A stretch of 64,000 nucleotides of DNA from Halomonas sp. 'Soap Lake #6' (GCF_003031405.1 NZ_CP020469.1:310001-374000), one strand, 5' to 3'; positions 49,942-59,320 are shown, counted from the stretch's first letter. A program made the numbers and translations. The notes: generated by a model from the sequence alone, not told the origin.

Positions 49942-50952
49942 CTAGCCCTCCTGCCGACTGATCAGGTAAACCAGTACCGGTCCGCCCAGCAGTACGCAGA
50001 GAATCCCGACGGGAACCTCATGCCACTTGGCGATAAGGTCAGCAGCGCATACCAGGCTTGCGCCGACCAGGGCGGACAGCGGGAGTAGGTGGCGATGGCG
50101 AACTCCATTGGCGCCCAGGGTGAAGCGAACCAAGTGGGGGGCGACCAAGCCAATGAAGGTGATTGGGCCCGTTGCCGCCACTGTAGCTGCCGCCAGCAGT
50201 ACGGCAACGACACCGAACAGCAGTCGCCAAGGCGTGACGCGCATGCCGAGAGCGACGAGAACTTCGTCGTCCAAACGCAGTAGATCCAGCTTGCCAGCAA
50301 AGATGATCCCCAATAGTAGGGCAGGTATCACCCAAGGCCACAGTAGATGTACGTGCTCCCAGGTTCGGTTGATTAGGCTGCCCGTTAACCAGTAGTAGAT
50401 GCCGTTGGCCTCCACATTGGCGCAGATCAGCAGCACGATGATGGCGGCGGCGAAGAACAGATTGACGCTCATTCCGGTCAGCGTCAGGTACAGCGGATTC
50501 AGGCGTGCCCCCAGGCTGATGGAGAGTGTCAGTAGCGCTGCTGTTATTCCACCCACTGTGCTCAGTAGCAGCATGGTCGGGGTCGGTAGCGTGAAGTAGG
50601 TCATGCACAGCGCCATCGCGAATGCCGCCCCAGACGTGACCCCTAGTAATCCAGGTTCACCCAACGGGTTGCGGGTGATTGATTGCACGATGGCGCCCGC
50701 TAAACCCAGCGCACCACCTGCCAGCATCCCGGTCAGCAACCTGGGCATACGCAGTTCACGAATCACGAATGCCGCATCGGATCCATCATCACGCATCAGC
50801 GCTTCGAGCAGGACTGGGAGCGGAATACCGAACTCGCCCAGCGCAAGCGCTCCTGCCGTTGTTAGGCTGAGGACGAACAGGCAAGCCAACGCAAGCCAGA
50901 GTGCACGAATCGGCAGCGCCCACGTTCGCTTCTGGAGCAGGAGATTATCCAT
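49942..50952 (-). CDS. FecCD-family iron-siderophore ABC permease (subunit 1)
   Basis: 336 residues. Family pieces include RMPRLLTGMLAGGALGLAG, QSITRNPLGEPGLLGVTSGA, YYWLTGSLINR and ITFIGLVAPHLVRF, with EVPVGILCVLLGGPV near the end. It pairs with the adjacent FecCD subunit. The gene starts only 6 bp after the binding-protein stop, so all three are one operon. Confidence 0.92.
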   Translation of the reverse strand: MDNLLLQKRTWALPIRALWLALACLFVLSLTTAGALALGEFGIPLPVLLEALMRDDGSDAAFVIRELRMPRLLTGMLAGGALGLAGAIVQSITRNPLGEPGLLGVTSGAAFAMALCMTYFTLPTPTMLLLSTVGGITAALLTLSISLGARLNPLYLTLTGMSVNLFFAAAIIVLLICANVEANGIYYWLTGSLINRTWEHVHLLWPWVIPALLLGIIFAGKLDLLRLDDEVLVALGMRVTPWRLLFGVVAVLLAAATVAATGPITFIGLVAPHLVRFTLGANGVRHRHLLPLSALVGASLVCAADLIAKWHEVPVGILCVLLGGPVLVYLISRQEG

Positions 50953-50958
50953 GCCCCG

Positions 50959-51918
50959 TTAGCGCTCGAAGTCCATAGCCCGGGCCTGGGCAGGCTCGGG
51001 GATATCCTTGGGAGCAGGGAAGTGCTCTGGGTAGAGCAGGTAGGCCATCTCCTTAAGAACCATCTGCCTGGCCAGCGGGCCGTGGGGCATGACGTACTGG
51101 TCACCCACTCGCCAGGCCCGGTTATTGCGTACTGCCTTTAAACGGGGCCAGGCGGGGTGGCTGACGAAGGGGCCATCGTCCGCCTTGAACGACAGGATCA
51201 CATCCGGGTTCAGGCGCAGCAGCGTTTCCATGCTGATCGCGGAAGAATCCGCTGGCGCCATGCCTCGCGGCGGATTGCCCTGGATATTGGTTGCGCCAAG
51301 CCGGGTCATGATGTGCCCGGTTAGGTGATGACTGTAGAAAGCATAAGGAACATCTCCCCAGTGCCAGAGAAATACGGCGCTGATGCCACCCGGTGCACGC
51401 TCGATATGGCTCTCCAGGTCGTTCAGGAAGCGCTCGTTTAACTCGCTACCCTGGCTTTCGGCGCCGAGCGCCAGGGTGGCGCGTTCGACACCACGTAGAG
51501 AGTCTTCCAGGGTGATCAGGTCAAACGCCAGAAAGGCACCGGCTTCCTCAATTTTCTGTTCGAAAGGCTCCGTGTAGGTGCGTAGCCCGATAGTTAGGTC
51601 CGGGGATAACTGAGCCAGAACTTCTAGATTGGTTTGGTGAACCTCCCCAAGATTCACAGCGTCCACTGCTGCGCCGCCGAGAAAGTCAGACTGCTGGCCA
51701 CCCAGTATCGACAGACCATCGACTTGCCTGCCTAACGATACCAGTACGTCCGCACCGAAACTGGAAATAGAGGCGACGGTGCGCGGTAGTTGAGCGATCT
51801 CAACGCTCTTATTCCGGTCATCGACGATGGTTAGGGGGAAATCATGGGCGAGAACGCCCCCTGTATTCAGAACGGTCATAACGGGAATTGCGATAAGGAG
51901 TGAGCGTAGACGTTGCAT
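50959..51918 (-). CDS. Periplasmic iron-siderophore binding protein (FecB-like)
   Basis: About 319 residues with a signal peptide (MQRLRSLLIAIPVMTV, cleavage near VLAHD) and a type III binding fold: RTVASISSFGADVLVSLG, NLEVLAQLSPDLTIGLRTY, AVFLWHWGDVPYAFY and ETLLRLNPDVILSFKADDG. It should bind the ferric complex in the periplasm and hand it to the two FecCD subunits encoded downstream. The ATG at 51918 is chosen because a plausible GGA ribosome site precedes it and it gives a normal signal peptide; an earlier Met adds 18 atypical residues. Confidence 0.9.
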   Translation of the reverse strand: MQRLRSLLIAIPVMTVLNTGGVLAHDFPLTIVDDRNKSVEIAQLPRTVASISSFGADVLVSLGRQVDGLSILGGQQSDFLGGAAVDAVNLGEVHQTNLEVLAQLSPDLTIGLRTYTEPFEQKIEEAGAFLAFDLITLEDSLRGVERATLALGAESQGSELNERFLNDLESHIERAPGGISAVFLWHWGDVPYAFYSHHLTGHIMTRLGATNIQGNPPRGMAPADSSAISMETLLRLNPDVILSFKADDGPFVSHPAWPRLKAVRNNRAWRVGDQYVMPHGPLARQMVLKEMAYLLYPEHFPAPKDIPEPAQARAMDFER

Positions 51919-52074
51919 GAGCTGGAATCCGGGACGGCCATTCGAAGTACGGGATTGTTGGCTAATCGGCACCCTTCAGCTACCCGAATCGGGAGTGAAA
52001 TCATCCCCAAAAGGATCTGCTGCGGGGAGTCTTGGCGGCGGCTACCTCTCTATGCTGAGTTAGCTTCGACCAGC

Positions 52075-53880
52075 ATGAGCCTGCCCATGAGAAATTTAAG
52101 AGCCAATACCAGTGCACCGCGCCTGCTTTACGAACTCACAGCTAGCCATCGTCTGGTGATGGTAGTGGCGCTGCTAATAACACTCCTGGCGGTACTGGCC
52201 GAATTGCTGCCGTTCTGGTTGCTCTACCAGGCAATTAGCACTCTTGTGCTAACGCCACACCAGTTTGTGGAGACATTGCCGTCCTTAACGGTTTGGCTGG
52301 CGGCGGCGCTGCTGCTTAAGTATCTGTTCTACGGCACGGCTTACTTGATTAGCCATCATGTCGCCTACGCGATTATGGCAACTGCCCGCAATACCTTGGT
52401 CGCCAAGCTGGTAACAGCCCCTTTACCCTGGTTGCATGAGCAAGGTAGCGGTGCTTTGAAGCAGTCGGTCATTCAGGATGTGGAGCGACTTGAAGGTTTT
52501 CTTGCCCACTACACGATCGAGATCACCGCCGCAATCCTTGCGCCGCTTTGTGTTACTGCACTGCTGTTCTGGTTGGACTGGCGGCTGGCACTCGCAGTGC
52601 TGGCCATCGGACCAGTGGCGCTATTCGCCGCTATGTTGGGTATGCGTGGGGTTGGCAATGACCATGACCAATTCAGCTTAGCCATCGCCAACCTCAATAA
52701 CGTGGTGGTGGAATATCTGCGCAATATGCCGGTACTGAAAGTATTTTGCCGATCCGCATCACATTTCCAACTGTTGCAGTCTCGGTTGCAGGCGTACTAC
52801 CAACTGACGGCGGCCATCACCAGACGCACGGTGCCTGTTTGGTCACTGTTTACCAGCGTGCTGGGGGCTCACATGTTGCTGGTGCTGCCGCTGGGGGCAT
52901 GGCTGTGTGCCGGGGGAGAAGCGAGCCCGGCGGATGTGGCGCTGGCCCTGATGCTGGGCGCAGCTATTTTCAAACCGTTACTCAAGGTAAGCCGCTTCTT
53001 TATGGAGATTCCGCCGGTGCTGGCTGGGCTGCGGCGTATGGTGCCTATCCTGGCGTTACCGGTGCCCCCATCTGTGGCGAGCCGCTCAGTAATGTTCAGC
53101 GATCCGCCCTTGGTCGAGCTGAGGGACGTTGACATGCAATACGGTGGCCGTCCGGTGTTGGCGGGTGTGAGCCTTTGCCTACGGCCTGGATCACTCAATG
53201 TGCTGGTGGGGCCTTCGGGCGCAGGGAAATCCACCATCACACACATCATGGCCGGACTGCTGGTGCCACGTGCCGGAGGTGTATTCATCAACGGTAGGCC
53301 GATGAGCCAATTGACGGATAGCGACCGGGTGCGCCTGGTGGGAATGGCCACACAGGAGGTGTTCCTGTTCAGTGGCACCATCCGCGAGAACCTATGTCTG
53401 GCCAGGCCGGATGCCAGTGAGGCTGAGCTAGACAAGGCGCTGCGAGTTGCCCAGGCCGAGGCGCTGGTGTGTGGATTGCCTGAGGGGCTCGATACCCAGG
53501 TCGAAGAACTCGGTACGCGCCTCTCCGGGGGTGAAGGCCAGCGCATCGCGCTGGCAAGGGTGCTACTCGCTGATACGCCGATCCTGCTGCTTGACGAAGC
53601 GACGGCGTATGCCGATAGCCTGACCCAGCGCGCGTTTTTTCGGGATCTGCGACAGGCGTATCCCGGCAAGACCTTCGTGATCGTCGCGCATCGTCTTGCC
53701 GGCATTGAGTGCTCCGACCAGATTCTGGTGATCGAGCAGGGGCGATTGACCGCTAGCGGCAGTCATGCCCAGTTGATGCAGCGTAGCGGCTACTATCCGT
53801 CGATGATGCGTTGTGAAGCATCGTGCTCCAGCTGGACGCTGACCTCGGAGCGCGGCGATCTAACAACGTCACAAGGATAG
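52075..53880 (+). CDS. ABC half-transporter, fused TMD-NBD (YbtP/IrtA-like)
   Basis: About 601 residues, the same size as YbtP. A type IV exporter-fold membrane domain covers residues ~1-320. The ATPase has Walker A VGPSGAGKST (~380), signature LSGGEGQRIALAR (~480) and Walker B ILLLDEATAYAD. It is followed 6 bp downstream by a second half-transporter, and such a pair is typical of YbtP/YbtQ and IrtA/IrtB, which import ferric siderophores despite an exporter fold. The start at 52075 is chosen to avoid overlap with the divergent binding-protein gene; its ribosome site is weak, and ATG 52087 is an alternative. Export cannot be excluded. Confidence 0.88.
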   Translation: MSLPMRNLRANTSAPRLLYELTASHRLVMVVALLITLLAVLAELLPFWLLYQAISTLVLTPHQFVETLPSLTVWLAAALLLKYLFYGTAYLISHHVAYAIMATARNTLVAKLVTAPLPWLHEQGSGALKQSVIQDVERLEGFLAHYTIEITAAILAPLCVTALLFWLDWRLALAVLAIGPVALFAAMLGMRGVGNDHDQFSLAIANLNNVVVEYLRNMPVLKVFCRSASHFQLLQSRLQAYYQLTAAITRRTVPVWSLFTSVLGAHMLLVLPLGAWLCAGGEASPADVALALMLGAAIFKPLLKVSRFFMEIPPVLAGLRRMVPILALPVPPSVASRSVMFSDPPLVELRDVDMQYGGRPVLAGVSLCLRPGSLNVLVGPSGAGKSTITHIMAGLLVPRAGGVFINGRPMSQLTDSDRVRLVGMATQEVFLFSGTIRENLCLARPDASEAELDKALRVAQAEALVCGLPEGLDTQVEELGTRLSGGEGQRIALARVLLADTPILLLDEATAYADSLTQRAFFRDLRQAYPGKTFVIVAHRLAGIECSDQILVIEQGRLTASGSHAQLMQRSGYYPSMMRCEASCSSWTLTSERGDLTTSQG

Positions 53881-53886
53881 CAAACG

Positions 53887-55647
53887 ATGGCAAACGTGAA
53901 TGTCTGGGCCAGCTTGCGGCGCATTCTTGCCCGTAGCGGCACCCCTGCGCGACCGTTACTGTTGGGATTGCTGCTGAGGGTGCTTGAACGCTGCTGTGAA
54001 CTGATGCCTTATCTGCTCTGTTACCTGTGGCTGTGTACCATCCTGGAGGTTCCACGCCCCGGCTTTGGTTGGGCGGCAGATCCAGGCTGGCTGGCGCTGG
54101 CCCTGGTCGCCAGCTTTGTATTGCAGTGGCTGTTGGCTTATGGCGGCCAGAAACGCTGCTTTCTGGAAAGCTACCGCATCATTGCAGGTTACCGGGAACG
54201 GTTGATCGAACGGATGCGCAACGTCCCCATTGGTGAGCTGCGCAGTCACCGCGTTGGCCAGCTGGCCGATGTGTTGACGGATGACATTAACCGTGTGGAA
54301 TCGATCTTCGCTCATGTTTTGGCAGACTTCGTCGCCGCACTGGGATTATCGCTGGTGGCACTGCTTGTGCTGGCTAGTATTGAGTGGCGCTTGGCGTTCG
54401 CCCTAAGTGTTCTGGTACCCCTGGCTGCGCTGGCCCTGGTGGTCAGTCGCCGTCTGTTCGAGCGTGCGGGGCTACGCAAACACGCACTCTACCGGCAGAC
54501 ATCCGGTCTGCTGGTGGAGTTCATCGGTGGGCTTACGACACTGCGCCTGTTCCATCGAGCTGATGCCTGGGCGCAGCGCTTGACGGCGGCCTTTGCCGAC
54601 CTGCGCCGAATGAGCCTGAGCATTGAAAAATGGGGTGGTGGCCCAGTGATGCTGTTTCGCTTCCTCGTCGAGTGCGGTCTGCTTGTGCTACTGCTGGTCG
54701 GCACCTTGAGTGTGTTGGGTGGCGAGATTCCCCCTGTGAGCTGGATCGCCTTCTTCCTGCTGGCTTACAAGTTTCTTGGGCCGCTACTGGAAGCGGCCGA
54801 ATATCTGGTCATGTTGCGCCATGCCTGCCAAAGCGAAGTCAAGCTAGAGGAGGCGTGGGCACTGAAGCCACTCGCCGAGCCGCTTACCGCGAAGACGCCG
54901 GGGCACTTTGCGGTGAGCTTCGACGCGGTGTCGTTCTCCCATGGGGGGGAGGCCCGGTTACGTGACATCAACATTGAGGTGCCAGAGCGGAGTGTCACGG
55001 CCATCGTCGGCCCCTCCGGTGCGGGCAAGAGCACGTTGTTGCATCTGCTGGGGCGTTTTCATGACCCTGACCAAGGGGCTGTACGTATGGGCGGTGTCGA
55101 CCTGCGTGAGATGGGCTCGGAACAGCTGTATGAAAAGGTTAGTGCGGTGTTTCAACAGGTCCAGATCTTTGACGGCACCATCATCGAGAACCTGAGGGCT
55201 GGGCGGGAGGATGCTAGCGATGAAGACGTACGGCAAGCGTGTGTTGCCGCTGACTGTGCCGACTTTATTGAGCGGTTGCCGGAGGGTTATCTAACCAGAG
55301 TGGGAGAATCAGGTTTTGCACTTTCTGGTGGAGAACGCCAGCGTCTTTCGATTGCCCGGGCCCTGCTCAAGGACGCACCAGTGCTGTTGCTGGATGAGGT
55401 CACTGCCGCCGTGGACCCACAGTCCCAGATGGCGATCCATCGAGCCCTTAACACTCTAGCCAGGGATTGCACCCTGATCATGGCGGCGCACCGGCTGAGC
55501 ACGGTGCGCAATGCTGATCAGATCATTGTCCTGGACCGGGGCTGCATCGTCGAGTCCGGCAAGCATGATGCGTTGCTGCGCTGCAACGGCCTGTATGCCG
55601 CTATGTGGGCAGCCCAGGCATCCGACGATCTGGTTCCAGCATCCTGA
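53887..55647 (+). CDS. ABC half-transporter, fused TMD-NBD (YbtQ/IrtB-like)
   Basis: 586 residues: a six-helix membrane domain, then Walker A VGPSGAGKST (~373), Q-loop FQQVQIFDGTI, signature LSGGERQRLSIAR and Walker B VLLLDEVTAAVDP with the H-loop AAHRLSTV. All ATPase motifs are intact. The gene starts 6 bp after its partner, with AAGGATAG upstream of the ATG, so the two likely form a heterodimer. In YbtPQ-type systems the pair takes ferric siderophore across the inner membrane. Here it lies between a FecB/FecCD set and another TonB receptor, in a locus rich in uptake genes. Confidence 0.88.
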   Translation: MANVNVWASLRRILARSGTPARPLLLGLLLRVLERCCELMPYLLCYLWLCTILEVPRPGFGWAADPGWLALALVASFVLQWLLAYGGQKRCFLESYRIIAGYRERLIERMRNVPIGELRSHRVGQLADVLTDDINRVESIFAHVLADFVAALGLSLVALLVLASIEWRLAFALSVLVPLAALALVVSRRLFERAGLRKHALYRQTSGLLVEFIGGLTTLRLFHRADAWAQRLTAAFADLRRMSLSIEKWGGGPVMLFRFLVECGLLVLLLVGTLSVLGGEIPPVSWIAFFLLAYKFLGPLLEAAEYLVMLRHACQSEVKLEEAWALKPLAEPLTAKTPGHFAVSFDAVSFSHGGEARLRDINIEVPERSVTAIVGPSGAGKSTLLHLLGRFHDPDQGAVRMGGVDLREMGSEQLYEKVSAVFQQVQIFDGTIIENLRAGREDASDEDVRQACVAADCADFIERLPEGYLTRVGESGFALSGGERQRLSIARALLKDAPVLLLDEVTAAVDPQSQMAIHRALNTLARDCTLIMAAHRLSTVRNADQIIVLDRGCIVESGKHDALLRCNGLYAAMWAAQASDDLVPAS

Positions 55648-55778
55648 TGTTCCAGTATTCTGGTAAAGAATAGAAATAAATCGCATTCGGGGTTTCGTGT
55701 CCCGTTTGGAGTAGTGCCGTTGGCGCGTGGCTCTCTAGCATGGTGGCTCCCATTGACTTCATCAATACGGATACAGCC

Positions 55779-57989
55779 ATGAATATGCGGAGCATTCGAC
55801 CCTGCCACCTGCTGATTGCAGGTCTTTTGATTGTACCGAAAACGCCCTACGCCGCTGCAGAGGATGAACGTCCTGACCCTACACTGGACGACCAGATCAC
55901 CAAGCTTGAGTCAGTAACCGTCACGGCACGGCGTCGCGAGGAAAGCCTTCGGGATGTGCCCGCGTCAATTCATGTGGAAAGCGGTGAGTCGCTGGAACAG
56001 AAGCGTATGCTCGATGGTGCGGCGGCGTTGCGTGATGTGGCGGGCGCCAGTCTCGGCACTTTCGGTGACCGCTCCAATGCGTTTACCGTCATTCGTGGTG
56101 TTGCACCGATCCTTACGCCCCTTAGCCCGGATGATAGCTCGGTACTGACTTTCGTCGATGGTGCGCCCATGCCGATGGGCGCTTCGCTCTCACCCTATCT
56201 GGATCTGGAGAGGATGGAGGTCGTCAAGGGGCCGCAAAATACATTGTTTGGTCGCAATACGGCCGGTGGGGCTATCAACCTGGTGCCCGTGCAGCCCGAT
56301 CATAGGTTCGAGGGTTCGTTACGTACAGAAGTAGGTACGGATGGTATCTTTCGTGCCGAGAGCATTATCAATGGCTCCATCGTGCCTGAACGGCTTGCTG
56401 GCAGGTTAGCGATTCGCCGCTCCCGTACTGATGGTTATATTCCCAATAGTGCGGGTGAGGATCTGGGCAAAGATGAGAGCTGGGTGGCACGTGGTTCTCT
56501 ACTGTTCACCCCCACCGAGCGAACAAACTGGCTGCTTAGTGTTCAGGGAGAAAGCACTGACACCGCACCTACGGCCTACATTGCCTATCGCCCGGGAGAG
56601 GCGAAACAGGCGGCTCAGAATAAGACCGTGGATGATCTGCGCATGCTCAGTATCAACTCACGACTTGAACATGATTTCGACACATTCACGGCAACGGCGC
56701 AAACCAGCTATGCACGCCTGAATAACCGCAATAGCTACAACTTTCCCGATGCCATTATCGCCAGTGACTTTAGTGGCTTGCCACCATCTGACTTCCTGGA
56801 TCCTGAAACGAACTTTATCGATTGGGATAAGCGAGACTCACGGCTGACCCAAGAGTTTCGGGTAGCAGCGTTGCCTGATGCACAGGTTGGTTGGCTCGCA
56901 GGTGTGGTGTTCTACCGGGATGAAGCACAACGAAATCGCAATAGCGAAATGTGGTACTTCGGTCCTTCCGCTACGGGCAGCACCGACTACGATCTCACCA
57001 CGACAGGGCAGGCGGTATTTGGTGAAGTTAACCTGCCAATGAACGATCAACTGCAGCTGTCGCTGGGCGCACGTGCTACCCACGAATCCAAGGAGTTCCA
57101 CTCGGAATTCACCAGTGACGGCATGTCTGGGGCTGTGCCCTATTTTGCCGAGGAGGGGGAAAAGAGCTACGACTTTGTAACGGGGCGGGCAGCGGTCACC
57201 TACGATTGGTCCCCCGACCTGATGTCCTGGGCGAGCCTTTCCAGAGGCTACAAGAGCGGTGGCTTTGGGCAGGGTAACTCGCTTATGTGGAGCGGTGTGC
57301 CCCGAGACCCCTATGATTCCTCGACGGTGTTGACCTACGAGCTGGGGGCACGCTCTTCGTGGCTTGATAACCGTCTGGCGATCAGTGGGGCGTTGTTCTT
57401 CAACGATATGCGTAAGGAGCAAATGCAAACCTGGGACTATGAGGATTTCACCGGTAAGAACCTGAACCTGGATGCACGTTCAGCAGGTTTCGAACTAGAT
57501 GCACAGTATCGCCCCTCGGGCCGCTGGTGGCTAAGCGGTGGTGTTGCCTATACCAATACAGCACTGCGTAACGTGTCTGAGGAAGCGGCGGCACTGCAAG
57601 ATGGCTTGAACAGTGGTAATCACTTGCCAACAGTGCCGGAATGGTCCGCCAAGGCGGCCATTGGCTATCAAGTAGCGGGTCAATATCTCGGCCTTGGGGG
57701 AGTGTTGGCGGATGGGACCGTCAACGCGCGGCTTGCTTATAACTACATGGGTAGCCGCTACACGGATGCGTCTAACTTCGGCAAGTTGCCGCCAGTACAC
57801 TTAGTATCCGCCCGCCTGGGTATGGATTTCGGTAATAGCGAGGTGTACTTCTTTGGCGACAACCTGCTGGATGAAGAGTACATGAGTATTAAAGATCGCT
57901 TTGGCACGGATGCAGATGGCAACCCGGTGTTTGGTGTGTCCTATGCTCGCGGTGCAACCGTTGGTCTAGGTGCTGCCCTCCACTTCTGA
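55779..57989 (+). CDS. TonB-dependent receptor
   Basis: About 736 residues. A signal peptide (RSIRPCHLLIAGLLIVP, cleavage near YAAAE) is followed by a TonB box and plug (LESVTVTARRREESLRDVPA, VLTFVDGAPMP, MEVVKGPQNTLFGRNTAGGA), barrel strands (ASLSRGYKSGGFGQG) and a C-terminus VGLGAALHF with the usual terminal Phe. No STN domain. The start at ATG 55779 or 55785 gives a normal signal peptide; an open frame extends 13 codons further upstream. It follows the YbtPQ-like pair by about 130 bp and precedes an AraC regulator with a strong Fur site, so it is probably the outer-membrane partner of those transporters. Confidence 0.92.
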   Translation: MNMRSIRPCHLLIAGLLIVPKTPYAAAEDERPDPTLDDQITKLESVTVTARRREESLRDVPASIHVESGESLEQKRMLDGAAALRDVAGASLGTFGDRSNAFTVIRGVAPILTPLSPDDSSVLTFVDGAPMPMGASLSPYLDLERMEVVKGPQNTLFGRNTAGGAINLVPVQPDHRFEGSLRTEVGTDGIFRAESIINGSIVPERLAGRLAIRRSRTDGYIPNSAGEDLGKDESWVARGSLLFTPTERTNWLLSVQGESTDTAPTAYIAYRPGEAKQAAQNKTVDDLRMLSINSRLEHDFDTFTATAQTSYARLNNRNSYNFPDAIIASDFSGLPPSDFLDPETNFIDWDKRDSRLTQEFRVAALPDAQVGWLAGVVFYRDEAQRNRNSEMWYFGPSATGSTDYDLTTTGQAVFGEVNLPMNDQLQLSLGARATHESKEFHSEFTSDGMSGAVPYFAEEGEKSYDFVTGRAAVTYDWSPDLMSWASLSRGYKSGGFGQGNSLMWSGVPRDPYDSSTVLTYELGARSSWLDNRLAISGALFFNDMRKEQMQTWDYEDFTGKNLNLDARSAGFELDAQYRPSGRWWLSGGVAYTNTALRNVSEEAAALQDGLNSGNHLPTVPEWSAKAAIGYQVAGQYLGLGGVLADGTVNARLAYNYMGSRYTDASNFGKLPPVHLVSARLGMDFGNSEVYFFGDNLLDEEYMSIKDRFGTDADGNPVFGVSYARGATVGLGAALHF

Positions 57990-57995
57990 CACCCG

Positions 57996-58079
57996 TTCCC
58001 GCGCCCCCGCAATACTGTTTCCGTGTCCCAATACTATTTCGCGCCCCCACAGTGCTATTTCGCGCCCCCACAGTACTAT
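57996..58079 (+). repeat. Degenerate ~21-bp tandem repeat, about four copies
   Basis: The last two units are nearly identical (TTCGCGCCCCCACAGTGCTA and the same with ACTA). Two earlier units are decayed. It starts just after the receptor stop codon and is strongly C-rich. Confidence 0.8.
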
Positions 58080-58106
58080 GGAAGGTTTTACCCTCAGGGA
58101 TGAAGG

Positions 58107-58162
58107 TTTGTGCTAACAGGTTGGTGCTAACAAATTCGTACTAACAGATTCGTACTAACAGA
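58107..58162 (+). repeat. 14-bp tandem repeat, four copies
   Basis: TTTGTGCTAACAGG, TTGGTGCTAACAAA, then two exact copies of TTCGTACTAACAGA, with a partial fifth unit. It lies in the promoter region of the AraC gene, about 50 bp before the Fur box. The intergenic stretch 57990-58254 holds this array, the preceding one and the Fur box; no gene is seen in it. Confidence 0.9.
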
Positions 58163-58213
58163 TTCGTGCATGGATCTTGTGCATTTATAAAGAGTCTGAT
58201 AAAAATATATTTT

Positions 58214-58232
58214 GATATTGATTATCATTATT
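58214..58232 (+). promoter_or_regulatory. Strong Fur box upstream of the second AraC regulator
   Basis: GATATTGATTATCATTATT matches 16 of 19 positions of GATAATGATAATCATTATC and is almost a perfect dyad. It lies in an A+T-rich promoter immediately before the AraC gene and covers a possible TTG start at 58231, which argues for a downstream start. Confidence 0.85.
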
Positions 58233-58254
58233 GTTTTTGGGTGGGCATGAAAGG

Positions 58255-59172
58255 GTGGATATAAATCAGTCAGACTCGGTAAGCACCCGCGGCAGACTGG
58301 GGAGTTCTACACTCCAGAGCACAGACCATGTAGGGGTCATGTTGCAGCCTGGGCTTATTGTTTGCCACACCACGGCTGAGTGCCTGGGGGCGATTGATAA
58401 GCCTAAGTCATTTGCGGGAGATCACCAGTTTCTGCATCTGAACTGCCAACTGGCTGGAAAGTTCGACGGTCAGGTGGGTAACCGTACGCTGGACTACGCC
58501 CAAGGCGATGTGACCCTAGGCTATTCTGCCGGAGAGTCCTTCTTCATTCGCCACAGCCATGATTTTCAGAATTTAACGGTGATGGTTTCCCCTGATGCCC
58601 TTTATGGCTTGGCTGGAGAAGAGGTAGAGCATCTGATTGGCAGGGGTAGGGGAGAAGAGGCTGCTTTCTTCGTCCGCCATGCTGGTCAATGCCGCAAAAC
58701 GATGCGCTCAGCGATGAGCATTGCCAATCTGATGAAAGATATACCGCAGCATCGATTATTGCTGCATGCAGCAACGTTAGATTTTCTTCACTGGCACTTG
58801 GCTGCGTTCCAGACCTGCCATGGGTGCGATGCACTCTCCCCCCGTGTATGCCGCCAACTGGATGGGGCCAAAGAACTTCTGCTACAAGATCTCAGTGACC
58901 CACCGACCATTGCAAAGCTCGCACGTGCTGTCGGTATGAACGAATGCAAACTGAAGATATGCTTTAAAAAGCGATTTGGAACGACCATTTATGCGCTCTT
59001 CCAAGAAGAACGTATGAAGAAAGCAAAGCGCTTGCTACAAGATTACAATGTTACTGAGACCGCTATGGTACTTGGCTACTCTAATGTCAGCCATTTCAGC
59101 ACTGCTTTTCTGAAACAGTTCGGGTGCCTGCCGAGTAGAGTTAGACAGTTCGCTGGTGCTCCCACCCGCTGA
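58255..59172 (+). CDS. AraC-family regulator (PchR/YbtA-like)
   Basis: About 305 residues. The N-terminal sensor half is followed by the two helix-turn-helix units (DPPTIAKLARAVGMNECKLK, FKKRFGTTIYALFQEERMKK, then AMVLGYSNVSHFSTAFLKQF). Siderophore-responsive AraC proteins of this type activate receptor and transport genes when their ligand is present. It is the second such regulator in the locus and differs strongly from the one at 43.5 kb. The start is uncertain: a TTG at 58231 lies within the Fur box, so GTG 58255, with GGGTGGG about ten bases upstream, is preferred. Confidence 0.85.
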   Translation: MDINQSDSVSTRGRLGSSTLQSTDHVGVMLQPGLIVCHTTAECLGAIDKPKSFAGDHQFLHLNCQLAGKFDGQVGNRTLDYAQGDVTLGYSAGESFFIRHSHDFQNLTVMVSPDALYGLAGEEVEHLIGRGRGEEAAFFVRHAGQCRKTMRSAMSIANLMKDIPQHRLLLHAATLDFLHWHLAAFQTCHGCDALSPRVCRQLDGAKELLLQDLSDPPTIAKLARAVGMNECKLKICFKKRFGTTIYALFQEERMKKAKRLLQDYNVTETAMVLGYSNVSHFSTAFLKQFGCLPSRVRQFAGAPTR

Positions 59173-59277
59173 CCCCTAAAGCATCGGCTTGCTTTCTGTG
59201 TGTATTTAATGAGTGCCTGTTGACGTTTCATCGCTATCTAGGCGAGAACGGTCATTGACACTGCTTGTGAATTGAAA

Positions 59278-59296
59278 AAGAATAAGAATCATTTTC
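59278..59296 (+). promoter_or_regulatory. Candidate Fur box upstream of the FecI-type sigma gene
   Basis: AAGAATAAGAATCATTTTC matches 14 of 19 Fur-consensus positions and lies 25-43 bp before the sigma-factor start codon. This is the classic position for Fur control of a surface-signalling sigma factor. Confidence 0.65.
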
Positions 59297-59320
59297 GTAA
59301 ATGGCGTTGGACACTTTCTT

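Noticed and set aside
52075..55647. Half-transporter pair as another siderophore exporter
   Set aside because: Paired fused half-transporters beside a TonB receptor and AraC regulator match the YbtPQ import arrangement better; they lack the LSQGQRKR and DEWAADQDP hallmarks of the two exporters in the window. Export is not fully excluded.
58107..58162. Second CRISPR-like or attachment-site array
   Set aside because: Fourteen-bp units without spacers, and no integrase or cas gene nearby.
59178..59195. Terminator after the second AraC gene (AAAGCA/TGCTTT hairpin)
   Set aside because: The stem is only 6 bp, A+T-rich and without a following T-run, so it is too weak to list.
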